7,542 bases of DNA from an uncultured Peptococcaceae bacterium (lineage in GTDB: Bacteria; Bacillota; Peptococcia; Peptococcales; Peptococcaceae), in the NCBI GenBank assembly GCA_958451915.1, contig CAUDRX010000110.1, positions 1 through 7,542 on the forward strand, in the 5' to 3' direction. Position numbers and translations under genes: made by a program. Positions 1 through 7,542 of this stretch are shown in pieces (position 1 is the first letter of the stretch; every line of letters begins with the position of its first letter). The notes beneath the pieces were generated by a model that saw nothing but the letters and a program-made list of their open reading frames with translations, was not told the DNA's origin and searched no databases.

Positions 1-1
1 C

Positions 2-1306
2 GAATGGCTGGAGGTTTTTTTAAAAAACTTTAAAGGCACTGTGCTTGTTATCTCTCATGATGAATATTTCTTAGATGCCCGTGTTGATACAATCATGGAT
101 CTGGAAAATCAGAGCCTGACGATCTATCCGATGGGCTTTTTTAAGTATAAGGAAGAAAAAAAGAAGCAGCGTGCCATTCAGCATAAACACTATCTTGAAC
201 AACAGAAAATGATTGCCAAAGAGCAAGCGTATATTCGTCGCAATCGCGCTGGCGTTAATTCAAAGCAGGCGCGTGGGCGCGAAAAGAAACTGATGCGGCA
301 AACACTCTTAAATGATGTGAGTGAGAATGAAAAGATCAAAATCGGTATGTATTCTACTGATGAGAGCGCGCGATTTGTTTTGTCTGTCAATGATTTAGAT
401 GTGGTTGTTGCTGGAAAGGCTCTGGCTGATAATTTGAATTTTGAGATTCAGGCAAGAGAAAAAGTATCTATCATCGGCAGAAACGGGGTAGGGAAAAGCT
501 CTCTATTAAAAACTATTGTCAAGGAGATAGCTTCCGGCGAGAGTAAAACAGTAAAACTTGGAAATCGTGTAAAGTGGGCATACTTTGATCAACATCAGAT
601 GAATTTAGATGAATCACTGACGGTCTTGGAACAGACTCTTAAGAGTTGTGATTTGAAACTAAGTGAGGCAAAATCATTACTGGCACGGTATCTTTTCCGC
701 GAAGATGATCTCGAGCGCTCCGTCTCCTTACTGTCTGGGGGAGAAAAGGTTCGGCTCTCTTTTATGATCCTTCTCTTTGAGGAACCAAATTTTCTGATAC
801 TCGACGAACCTACCAATCATCTGGACATGGAGTCTAAGGAGATCATTGTTCACTTTTTAAAAGAATTCCAGGGATCGATTCTGGTAGTTTCCCATGACCG
901 TGAACTGCTCAATGAAGTAACGACACGAACATTAGAAATGGCAGATGGCTCTTTAACGTCGTATCTCGGAAATTACAGTTACTTTAAGGAAAAGAAAGAG
1001 CTATTGGCAACCTTAGCAGAAGAATCCGCCGAGAATAAAACTGTTGCCGAAAAACCAGCCCTCAAAAAACGTTCTACGGGCCTGAGCAAGAGTAAACTAC
1101 GCAGTGAGATTGAGAGATTAGAAGCGAATATCGCTGATCTCGAAAAAAAGATCGAAACACTCAACGCAGCATTAACACAACCTGGGGCACATTATAGTGA
1201 AATTGCCAAAGAGCTTGATGAAAGCAATGATGCACTCGAAGCAACAATGGAGACATGGCAAGAAAAGTCTGAGCTCTTAGAGGAGGCCTTGGCCAATGAA
1301 AAGTAA
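2..1306 (+). CDS. ABC-F family ATPase, 5'-truncated (YdiF-like translation factor)
   Basis: This is the C-terminal part (434 codons) of a soluble ABC protein with no membrane segments. The frame is open to the left edge, so the true start is outside the window; the GTG at 41 is an internal valine. The fragment begins just before the H-loop of the first ABC domain (ISHDEYFLD, His codon at 56). A Lys/Arg-rich helical linker follows (about 130-320), which in the ABC-F family reaches towards P-site tRNA. The second ABC domain has Walker A GRNGVGKSS (476-502), a Q-loop YFDQ (near 587), signature LSGGEK (731-748), Walker B with DEPTNHLD (791-826) and an H-loop SHD (His at 893). A charged coiled-coil tail (about 1088-1303) resembles the C-terminal extension of YdiF-type members. 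ABC-F proteins bind the ribosomal E site and help stalled or initiating ribosomes; some give antibiotic resistance. The linker is not visibly extended, so a housekeeping role is more likely, but the subfamily call is tentative. Confidence 0.93.
   Translation, partial: EWLEVFLKNFKGTVLVISHDEYFLDARVDTIMDLENQSLTIYPMGFFKYKEEKKKQRAIQHKHYLEQQKMIAKEQAYIRRNRAGVNSKQARGREKKLMRQTLLNDVSENEKIKIGMYSTDESARFVLSVNDLDVVVAGKALADNLNFEIQAREKVSIIGRNGVGKSSLLKTIVKEIASGESKTVKLGNRVKWAYFDQHQMNLDESLTVLEQTLKSCDLKLSEAKSLLARYLFREDDLERSVSLLSGGEKVRLSFMILLFEEPNFLILDEPTNHLDMESKEIIVHFLKEFQGSILVVSHDRELLNEVTTRTLEMADGSLTSYLGNYSYFKEKKELLATLAEESAENKTVAEKPALKKRSTGLSKSKLRSEIERLEANIADLEKKIETLNAALTQPGAHYSEIAKELDESNDALEATMETWQEKSELLEEALANEK
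1281..1286 (+). promoter_or_regulatory. Ribosome binding site of the U32 gene, inside the ABC-F coding region
   Basis: A perfect AGGAGG lies 9 nt before the ATG at 1296, within the last codons of the ABC-F gene. It fixes the U32 start and the 11-nt overlap (1296-1306) between the two genes. This layout suggests that translation of the two genes is coupled. Confidence 0.85.
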
Positions 1307-3848
1307 ACCAGAATTATTGCTGCCGGCAGGAGATTTGATGATCTGTAAATTGGCAATCGACCATGGCGCTGATGCAGTCTACGTTGGTTTTGAACAATTT
1401 AGTGCAAGAGCTAAAGCAAAAAACCTAAGTCTGGATGAAATGAGAGAAGCAATCACTTATGCACATGAGCGAGGGGCAAAGATATTTTGCGCGCTCAATA
1501 TCATCTTGTTTAACGATGAACTCGAAGAAGCAATCGAAGTAATCGCAAACCTTGTTGCAGAAGGGATCGATGCTTTTATTGTTCAGGATTTTGGCATTGC
1601 AGCATTACTCCTTTCTCATTTTCCTGAAACCGAGGTCCATGCTTCGACTCAAATGGCGATCATGAATGTCTGTGGCGTTCAAACAATGGAAGCATTGGGA
1701 TTTGATCGTGTTGTCCTGGCTCGTGAAACTTCACTGGAAATGATGCACAAGATTCGGGAGCGCTCTCAGATTGATCTTGAAGTATTTATTCAAGGCGCTC
1801 TATGTGTCAGTTATTCTGGCCTTTGTTATCTTAGTAGTTTGCATGGAGACAGAAGCGGTAACAGGGGGCAATGTGCTCAGCCGTGCCGACGCCGATATTC
1901 TTTGGTTGCATTTGATAATAGTGGTAAAGAACAGTGTCTTGCGAACAAATATCTGCTTAGTCCTAAGGATATAAACCTGTTGCCTGACTTGAATGCATTG
2001 ATGACAGTGCCCGTACAATCTCTTAAAGTTGAAGGTCGTATGAAGCAACCGGAATATGTTGTGATGATGGCTGATGTGTATCGTAAACACCTAGACCTTC
2101 TGGCAGAGGGGAAAGCTATATCCGCAGACGAATTAACAAAAGATTTACGGGATATGGCGGCTGTGTTTAATCGAGAAGGTTTTTCGGAAGCATATTTTCA
2201 TGGTGTGCCTGGTGCATCTATGATGAGTTATCATACACCAAAGAATACCGGGATACCATTAGGAAAAGTCATAAAAATAACAAAAAACGCTTGTATTCTC
2301 CGGCTTCAGGAATCACTCCACACTGGCGATGGTGTGGCTTTTTATGATGCTGATCTGCAACCGCTATGGGGAGGATATGTGGATCAACTGCTGACTGAGA
2401 ACGGTAGCTTAAAAAAATCCTTTGCGCCTGGAGAAGTGGTTCATTTTAAGCATACCCTCATGGAAGGGGCAAAAATTCAAAAAGTATCATATTGCTATAA
2501 GACGTTTGACAAGGAACTCTCTAAATCTTTGCTGAAGGTACGTTCGCTGCCACAAAAAGAGCCCGAAAAAAAGGGGACGCTGCATTTCTATGTAGAAGCT
2601 CAAGAAGGCAAGCCGTTTTCAATGGTTGTGCTCTACGATGACTCTGAGCGCATGAAGGAGACCATCTCCTTTCAATGGAGGTCGGAATTTATTGTAGAGT
2701 CTTCGAAGAATGATCGCTCCAGCCATGAAGTAATCGAGCAGGGATTAAAAAAGGTCTCCAATGCTGGCTATAATATTGGTACCCTTGAAATTAGTGGATC
2801 AGATAACATCTTTGTTCCAATGAGCCTCGTAACAGCCGGAAGAAAAGGTGTTATTGCTCATTTTGATGAAGTGCTTTCTGAGACTGTATCCGAAGGTAAT
2901 GACAAAATGATAAAAGGGATTGACATTGCTGAGCGTATCGAAGCATGTTTCGAGGTTTTAGATGAGATCCCGCCACAAATACAAATACCACATGAACCAA
3001 ACATCTCTGTTCAAGTGCGCACAAAAGCACAAGCTGAAGCCGCAATTGCCGCAGGTGCAAATGAACTGAACATTTTGCTCTTGAATTCATATCAAAACGA
3101 TGGTTTGACAAATGAAGAGATTGTTTTGCTTAGCGAGCAAATACCCCTTATATTAACCTTGCCGCCCCTCATTAAAGAGATAGAAGAAGAATCATATTAT
3201 ACTGAACGATGCAAAGAGCTCATTCAGCAAGGATTAAGACGCTTTATGATCTCTAATATTGGTCAGATCAAGTTATTGGAAGATCTTGATATTGAATATA
3301 CTGCATGTGATTATCAATTAAATGTCACCAATGATCTTACCGCATCTTCTCTTTCACAGATTGGTGTCTCGCGGCAGACTCTTTCGATAGAATTGGACCG
3401 CTCACGAATGGAATCATTATCTAGCATCGGCAATATTCCAATGGAACTGGTAATCTACGGTCGTTTGCCTGTAATGAACACACGATATTGTCCAATGGGA
3501 AGCATTGTTGGTAAACGAGAGGTTAATCAACCCTGTAGCCGTCCATGTCTCAAACATAGCTTCGCGTTGAAACAGGAGGACAAATACTATTCTTTGTTCA
3601 GTGATCAGTTTTGTAATGTTTACATTTTAAATGATAAGGTCTATGATCTTATGCCTTATCTTGGTGAGATCACTGGTCTTTCTGTTAACCATTGGAGGAT
3701 CGCAGGGGCCTGGATGACACCTCAGGAGATCTGCGATGCCATGGAGAGATTGGCGATTTTGAGACAGCAGCTTCATGGAGATAATACTGTAGTGACAACA
3801 TTTTCAAAGAATACAACATCAGGACATTTTATCAAAGGAGTTCGATAA
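1296..3848 (+). CDS. U32 family protein with DUF3656, RlhA-like (probable 23S rRNA hydroxylation factor)
   Basis: The 850-residue protein starts with the family N-terminus (ELLLPAGD, residues 6-13). It carries the U32 signature at about residues 162-180: EVF, then GALC, then SGLCYLS. Conserved cysteines are at 170, 177, 193 and 197 (the last two in RGQCAQPCRRRY). Related U32 proteins (UbiU/UbiV) bind a 4Fe-4S cluster through four such cysteines. A small linking domain (about 315-400) precedes a DUF3656-type region (about 428-530). The C-terminal part (about 565-850) resembles a second, diverged U32-like half with its own cysteines at 732, 747, 751 and 773. E. coli RlhA (YdcP) is needed for hydroxylation of C2501 of 23S rRNA, and TrhP-type members act on tRNA wobble uridine. 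U32 is historically labelled a peptidase or collagenase, but I see no evidence of proteolysis here. The length exceeds E. coli RlhA (about 650-670 aa). The ABC-F gene before it and mutS2 after it fit a ribosome-related job. The family call is firm; the exact RNA target is inferred. Confidence 0.9.
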   Translation: MKSKPELLLPAGDLMICKLAIDHGADAVYVGFEQFSARAKAKNLSLDEMREAITYAHERGAKIFCALNIILFNDELEEAIEVIANLVAEGIDAFIVQDFGIAALLLSHFPETEVHASTQMAIMNVCGVQTMEALGFDRVVLARETSLEMMHKIRERSQIDLEVFIQGALCVSYSGLCYLSSLHGDRSGNRGQCAQPCRRRYSLVAFDNSGKEQCLANKYLLSPKDINLLPDLNALMTVPVQSLKVEGRMKQPEYVVMMADVYRKHLDLLAEGKAISADELTKDLRDMAAVFNREGFSEAYFHGVPGASMMSYHTPKNTGIPLGKVIKITKNACILRLQESLHTGDGVAFYDADLQPLWGGYVDQLLTENGSLKKSFAPGEVVHFKHTLMEGAKIQKVSYCYKTFDKELSKSLLKVRSLPQKEPEKKGTLHFYVEAQEGKPFSMVVLYDDSERMKETISFQWRSEFIVESSKNDRSSHEVIEQGLKKVSNAGYNIGTLEISGSDNIFVPMSLVTAGRKGVIAHFDEVLSETVSEGNDKMIKGIDIAERIEACFEVLDEIPPQIQIPHEPNISVQVRTKAQAEAAIAAGANELNILLLNSYQNDGLTNEEIVLLSEQIPLILTLPPLIKEIEEESYYTERCKELIQQGLRRFMISNIGQIKLLEDLDIEYTACDYQLNVTNDLTASSLSQIGVSRQTLSIELDRSRMESLSSIGNIPMELVIYGRLPVMNTRYCPMGSIVGKREVNQPCSRPCLKHSFALKQEDKYYSLFSDQFCNVYILNDKVYDLMPYLGEITGLSVNHWRIAGAWMTPQEICDAMERLAILRQQLHGDNTVVTTFSKNTTSGHFIKGVR
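3834..3840 (+). promoter_or_regulatory. Ribosome binding site that supports the TTG start of mutS2
   Basis: AAAGGAG ends 9 nt before the TTG at 3850 and lies in the last codons of the U32 gene. There is no in-frame ATG or GTG at a suitable distance. The N-terminus read from the TTG (VLDKLEFTKI, following a short lead) aligns with the usual MutS2 beginning, so TTG is the best start. Confidence 0.8.
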
Positions 3849-3849
3849 G

Positions 3850-6225
3850 TTGTCAAGCTATAAGAACAGTCCTGTTTTGGACAAATTAGAATTTACTAAA
3901 ATCCGTACACTGCTGGCTGACGAATGCAGTTCATTTCTTGGTAAGAAACGTGCTGAAATGTGTTTTCCAAGCACTGATCGAACGCAGATCATTCGTTGGC
4001 AGGAAGAGACAGCAGAGATTGTCTCGATGCTTTCTGTGGGCGAAGTAATCCCGTTAGGAGGCATTCGGGAGCTCAATGACATCTTGAAAAAACTACGTAT
4101 TCATCAAGTTTTGGAAGCAGAAGATTTTTTAGATATCGAGCGTTCTTTATACGCCGCAAAAAACTTGCACCAATTCTTTCTTTCAAAAAAAAATGCTTAC
4201 CATCTTAAATGGATGGCAGAATACGGTGAAGCGCTGATTCCGGATGATACGCTTCGTACCAAGATCAACCGGACCATTCGCGAAGATGGTTATGTACTCG
4301 ATAGTGCTTCTACAGAACTAAGCAATATCCGACGGAATCTTTCGTCGCTGTATCAAAACATTCGTAAAAAAATGGATCAAATCGTAAAAAGCAGTGCTTT
4401 AAGTGACGCACTACAAGAACAGATTGTTACGGTTCGAGGAGAACGCTTAGTCGTACCTGTCAAAGTAGAATATAAAAGCCGAGTGCCCGGTATCATCCAT
4501 GATCAATCTGCCAGTGGATCAACCTTGTATGTGGAGCCGTCTGAACTTGTACCTATGAATAATAAGGTGGTGCAGCTTGAACAGGATGAACGGCATGAGA
4601 TCTACCAGATCCTGAGAGCGCTTTCAGACGAATGTGCAGATGCATATCAAACGCTTAAATCAAATATGTATCAGCTCGGAATGATCGATTTTACCGTGGG
4701 TAAAGCTCAGTTGGCCATTAAGATGGATGCACTTGCTCCACACACTTTAGAATCTACAACGCTACACTTAAAACGTGCTTATCACCCATTATTGAATCGC
4801 GAAACGGCTGTTCCGATCAGTCTCCATATGGATGATGAAACGCGTATCATTGTGATCACCGGTCCCAACACCGGCGGGAAAACTGTTACTTTGAAAACTG
4901 TCGGTCTGTTGGTTCTGATGCATCAGGCTGGCCTTCATGTGCCTGTCCATCCAGAGACAGAGATGGGAATATTCGATCAAGTATTTGTTGATATTGGTGA
5001 TGAACAGAGCATCGAACAGTCTTTAAGTACTTTCTCTTCGCATCTTGTTAATATTTGTGAGATCATGAAAAAACTCGATGCACATTCTCTGGCTTTATAT
5101 GATGAATTAGGCGCCGGTACAGATCCGGGAGAGGGTGCGTCGCTTGCTACTGCGATCCTTGAAGCAAATCTCTCGCGTAAATGCAAAGCCTTGGCGACGA
5201 CTCACTATAGTGAGTTGAAAACGTATGCCTATCAGACACCCGGTGTGCAAAACGCCAGCATGGCCTTTGATGTAGAAACATTGCAGCCAACTTATCGGTT
5301 AGTCATCGGGGTTTCTGGAGAAAGTAATGCTTTTGCGATTGCTGAACGTATTGGTTTGCCTGAATCGATCATTCAGAGTGCAAAAGAGATCCAACAATCG
5401 AATCAAAATGAATTGATCGATAAAGTTAAAAACCTTGAATCATTGCAGCGTCGTTTAAATGAGCAAGAAGCGGCATTTGCTGATGAACGAGCTCAGCTCG
5501 AAGAACAAAAGTTGTCTTTGCGCCAGAAAGAAAAAGAACTCGAGGCTTACCGTGAAAAAATCCAACGCGAAGTCAATGAAGAAGCCATTGTTTTACTGGA
5601 AAAGGCTAGAAAACAAGTGCTTGATGTGGGGGAAGAACTTAAATCTATCCGTAAGCAAGATCATTTACAGGCTTCTGTCGCGCTTTCGGATCTGCGCAAA
5701 GAGCTTGAGCATTCGCTTGAAAAAGCTAGGCCTGAAAAGAAAAGATCAGATTCACCACAGACAGCACTTAATATTAAAAAGATCAAGCCAGGCGATGAGG
5801 TTTATCTAAACAATTATCATATGAATGCGACTGTGTTATCGGTCAATATCTCAAAAAACACACTAGAAGTTCAAGCAGGAATCATCAAATCCACGGTAAA
5901 ATTATCTGAAATCAGCAAAGCATCGAAATCAATTCAACACAAATCTGTTTCCACTAAACGTTCTTCTATGAAAGTCAAAGCTGTACGTTCTGAGATCGAT
6001 CTAAGAGGGATGACAGTTGATGAGGCACTAGCGGTGACAGATCGTTTTATTGATGACGCTTATTTAAATAATCTGAATCAAGTGCATATTATTCATGGCA
6101 AAGGAACTGGTGCGTTAAGAAAAGCCATCAAAGAGAAATTATCTTGCAGTAAATATGTGAAGCAATTTTACTATGCGCCAGCTAATGAAGGTGGCGATGG
6201 CGCGACCATTGTCATCTTAAAATAA
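3850..6225 (+). CDS. mutS2: MutS2 (Smr-domain ATPase; recombination suppressor / ribosome collision factor)
   Basis: The 791-residue protein matches the usual length (about 785 aa in B. subtilis). The N-terminal core (1-310) holds the MutS2 hallmark HDQSASGSTLYVEP (near residues 217-230). The MutS-type ATPase follows: Walker A GPNTGGKT (338-345), Walker B with DELGAGTDPGEG (Asp418, Glu419), and a switch histidine in TTHYSELK (His452). GVSGESNAF stands where many members have GVPGRSNAF. A long charged coiled coil (about 515-635) leads to a KOW-like beta region (about 645-690) and a C-terminal Smr domain (715-791) with DLRG (717-720) and HGKGTGALR (from 749), both expected for an active Smr fold. 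The mismatch-reading domain of MutS (F-x-E motif) is absent, as expected. In the family it has been linked to suppression of recombination through branched-DNA binding and nicking, and in B. subtilis to splitting collided ribosomes. It starts one base after the U32 stop and ends 25 nt before mutS, so co-transcription is very likely. Confidence 0.97.
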   Translation: MSSYKNSPVLDKLEFTKIRTLLADECSSFLGKKRAEMCFPSTDRTQIIRWQEETAEIVSMLSVGEVIPLGGIRELNDILKKLRIHQVLEAEDFLDIERSLYAAKNLHQFFLSKKNAYHLKWMAEYGEALIPDDTLRTKINRTIREDGYVLDSASTELSNIRRNLSSLYQNIRKKMDQIVKSSALSDALQEQIVTVRGERLVVPVKVEYKSRVPGIIHDQSASGSTLYVEPSELVPMNNKVVQLEQDERHEIYQILRALSDECADAYQTLKSNMYQLGMIDFTVGKAQLAIKMDALAPHTLESTTLHLKRAYHPLLNRETAVPISLHMDDETRIIVITGPNTGGKTVTLKTVGLLVLMHQAGLHVPVHPETEMGIFDQVFVDIGDEQSIEQSLSTFSSHLVNICEIMKKLDAHSLALYDELGAGTDPGEGASLATAILEANLSRKCKALATTHYSELKTYAYQTPGVQNASMAFDVETLQPTYRLVIGVSGESNAFAIAERIGLPESIIQSAKEIQQSNQNELIDKVKNLESLQRRLNEQEAAFADERAQLEEQKLSLRQKEKELEAYREKIQREVNEEAIVLLEKARKQVLDVGEELKSIRKQDHLQASVALSDLRKELEHSLEKARPEKKRSDSPQTALNIKKIKPGDEVYLNNYHMNATVLSVNISKNTLEVQAGIIKSTVKLSEISKASKSIQHKSVSTKRSSMKVKAVRSEIDLRGMTVDEALAVTDRFIDDAYLNNLNQVHIIHGKGTGALRKAIKEKLSCSKYVKQFYYAPANEGGDGATIVILK

Positions 6226-6239
6226 TCTTCTAGAATAGC

Positions 6240-6244
6240 GAGGA
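6240..6244 (+). promoter_or_regulatory. Ribosome binding site of mutS
   Basis: GAGGA lies 6 nt before the ATG at 6251, in the 25-nt gap after mutS2. The gap holds no inverted repeat with a T-run and no promoter boxes, so it looks like a within-operon spacer. Confidence 0.75.
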
Positions 6245-6250
6245 ACCATT

Positions 6251-7542
6251 ATGCTCGGAAAAACGCCGATGTTTATTCAATACAAAAAAATCAAAGACCA
6301 ATACCAGGATACGATCCTGTTCTATCGTCTCGGTGATTTTTACGAGATGTTTGATGAAGACGCTAAAAAAGCCAGCGAGCTTCTTGGATTGACTTTGACC
6401 GCGCGTGATGGCGGTGACGAAATCAAAGTACCCATGTGCGGCGTACCTTTTCATTCAGCAGAGATCTATATAAAAAAACTGATCAATCTGGGAGAAAAAG
6501 TTGCAATCTGTGAACAGACAGAAGATCCTAAATCTGTGAAAGGTTTGGTTAAGCGTGAAGTGATCCGAATCGTGACTCCTGGCATGATACTGGAGGATGA
6601 TATTCTGGATTCTGCAAATAACTACATTATTTGCGTTTTTGGAAAGAAAAACTATGGATTGGCAATTGCCGATATTTCTACCGGCGAGTTTTTAACGACT
6701 CAGTTAGAGGATCAGCGCGCGTTATTGCAAGAGATCGAAAAATACCATCCATCAGAATGTGTTTTTTCTGACGAAGATACTTCTTTATATCAGTTGTTTA
6801 CTGAGCATGAAGATGAACTGGCTGGCATGAGCCTGTCACCATATAGCAGCTATCTTTTCAAAGAAAACAATGCTCGAGAAAAACTCTTACAGCATTTTCA
6901 TATCAATGATTTGTCTGTGTTAAATTTCAATGATCCCATTAAAGAAGGGTCTGCCATTGTTGCCTCGGCAGTACTTCTGGGATATATGCAAGAAATGCTA
7001 AGGATCGAACCAAAACATATGATGCAACTGATCCGTTATCGGACAGACAGTGTGATGCAACTTGATTCGTTCACCAAACGCAATCTCGAGCTTGTTACAA
7101 CATTAAACAATCATCACGGAACTTCATTGTTTGATATTATAAATAAAACCTCAACGTCTGCTGGAGGTCGATTACTGCGCCGTTGGCTTGAAGAACCATT
7201 GATCGAACGGTATGCGATCGATCTTCGTTTGAAAGCAACTGATGAGCTGTTCAGTAATTACCTTTTGCGAGCTACATTTGAAAACCTGTTGTCTGAGATT
7301 CAAGATATTGAGCGCATTGCATCTCGCATCTCATGTGGTTCTGCATCGCCAAGGGATCTTATATCCTTGAAAAATTCACTCAAAGTGCTTCCGGATATTC
7401 ACCAAGCGCTTCGTAGCTGTGCTAATCCGTTGTTTCGACGATATGCAAAGGATTTCGATGAACTGGAAGATATCACCGATCTGATCCAGCGAAGTATTCT
7501 TGATGCACCATCATATTTGGTGCGAGACGGTAATGTGATCCG
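6251..7542 (+). CDS. mutS: DNA mismatch repair protein MutS, 3'-truncated
   Basis: The frame is open from the ATG to the right edge (430 codons and 2 nt), about half of a typical 850-870-residue MutS; no stop is seen. MutS binds mismatches and small loops in DNA as a dimer and recruits MutL using ATP. Domain I (about 1-115) carries TPMFIQY, the mismatch-reading Phe-x-Glu motif in GDFYEMF (Phe30, Glu32), then PMCGVPFHSAE, VAICEQTEDP and KGLVKREVIRIVTPG. The connector domain (about 125-250) includes ADISTGEF. The core/lever region has TKRNLEL, then GGRLLRRWLEEPL (from about residue 305), and DIERIASRI followed by ASPRDL (from residue 352). The fragment stops at the start of the clamp (LVRDGNVI). 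Around residue 303 the reading is STSAGGR where many relatives have a TAMGGR-like sequence, a mild change. The ATPase domain and any following mutL lie outside the window. The start is supported by GAGGA and by alignment of TPM at residues 5-7. Confidence 0.97.
   Translation, partial: MLGKTPMFIQYKKIKDQYQDTILFYRLGDFYEMFDEDAKKASELLGLTLTARDGGDEIKVPMCGVPFHSAEIYIKKLINLGEKVAICEQTEDPKSVKGLVKREVIRIVTPGMILEDDILDSANNYIICVFGKKNYGLAIADISTGEFLTTQLEDQRALLQEIEKYHPSECVFSDEDTSLYQLFTEHEDELAGMSLSPYSSYLFKENNAREKLLQHFHINDLSVLNFNDPIKEGSAIVASAVLLGYMQEMLRIEPKHMMQLIRYRTDSVMQLDSFTKRNLELVTTLNNHHGTSLFDIINKTSTSAGGRLLRRWLEEPLIERYAIDLRLKATDELFSNYLLRATFENLLSEIQDIERIASRISCGSASPRDLISLKNSLKVLPDIHQALRSCANPLFRRYAKDFDELEDITDLIQRSILDAPSYLVRDGNVI

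Noticed and set aside
16..28. Tandem slippery heptamers T TTT TTA and A AAA AAC in the ABC-F frame, which could give a -1 frameshift to an early TAA at 31-33
   Set aside because: The heptamers are in the right phase, but I see no convincing upstream stimulator or downstream stem-loop. Similar A-runs occur at 157-163, 2567-2573 and around 4187-4194. They are what Lys/Phe-rich coding in an A+T-leaning genome produces.
41..43. GTG at 41 as the start of the ABC-F gene
   Set aside because: The reading frame continues in coding fashion to the left edge (EWLEVFLKNFKGT before it), and the motif spanning this point is the H-loop of the first ABC domain. The gene is truncated by the window edge.
1771..1974. 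+ strand open frame within the U32 gene
   Set aside because: It overlaps the region coding for the conserved U32 cysteine motifs in another frame, has no ribosome binding site of note and resembles no family.
1800..2090. Minus-strand open frame opposite the U32 gene (and other short minus-strand frames at 190-390, 595-816, 979-1164, 2851-3111, 3858-4082, 4789-5186 and 6230-6454)
   Set aside because: All lie opposite well-supported genes. None has a recognisable domain, and no promoter or ribosome binding site argues for expression.
2769..2774. TATAAT inside the U32 gene as a possible internal promoter
   Set aside because: There is no -35-like box at the right distance and no exact extended -10 element. 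It falls within codons for a conserved-looking protein region.
5459..5809. + strand 116-codon open frame within mutS2
   Set aside because: It is a shadow of the coiled-coil region of MutS2. Its Lys/Arg/Ser-rich composition comes from the frame shift of Glu/Lys codons.
6226..6250. Possible terminator or promoter between mutS2 and mutS
   Set aside because: The 25 nt hold only the TCTAGA palindrome and the mutS ribosome binding site. There is no GC-rich stem with a T-tract and no -10/-35 pair.

Overview
The window is an ordinary-looking chromosomal stretch from a low-to-moderate GC bacterium, most likely a member of the Bacillota (Firmicutes). The evidence is a MutS2 with a C-terminal Smr domain, a long U32/DUF3656 protein directly upstream of it, an ABC-F protein resembling the YdiF type, and strong AGGAGG-like ribosome binding sites. 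I cannot place it more closely than phylum.

The window is almost entirely coding, with four genes on the + strand that are packed like one operon. From left to right they are: (1) the 3' two thirds of an ABC-F ATPase (2-1306, 5' end outside the window); (2) an 850-residue U32 family protein related to the rRNA hydroxylation factor RlhA (1296-3848), overlapping gene 1 by 11 nt; (3) mutS2 (3850-6225), starting with TTG one base after the previous stop codon; (4) the 5' half of mutS (6251-7542, 3' end outside the window), 25 nt after mutS2. No intergenic gap exceeds 25 nt, and I see no terminator, tRNA, repeat, mobile element or CRISPR array. The operon promoter must lie upstream of the window.

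Three consecutive genes have links to the ribosome: ABC-F proteins act at the E site, RlhA-type U32 proteins are needed for 23S rRNA hydroxylation, and MutS2 has been described in Bacillus subtilis as a factor acting on collided ribosomes as well as on DNA. The fourth gene is the classical mismatch recognition protein, placed directly behind its paralogue. The operon therefore joins ribosome maintenance and DNA repair.

I did not find a clearly novel system. The points worth a second look are the gene grouping, the mutS2-mutS tandem, the two separate four-cysteine sets in the U32 protein, and an excess of GATC sites (about 70 by hand count, against about 28-30 expected from base composition).
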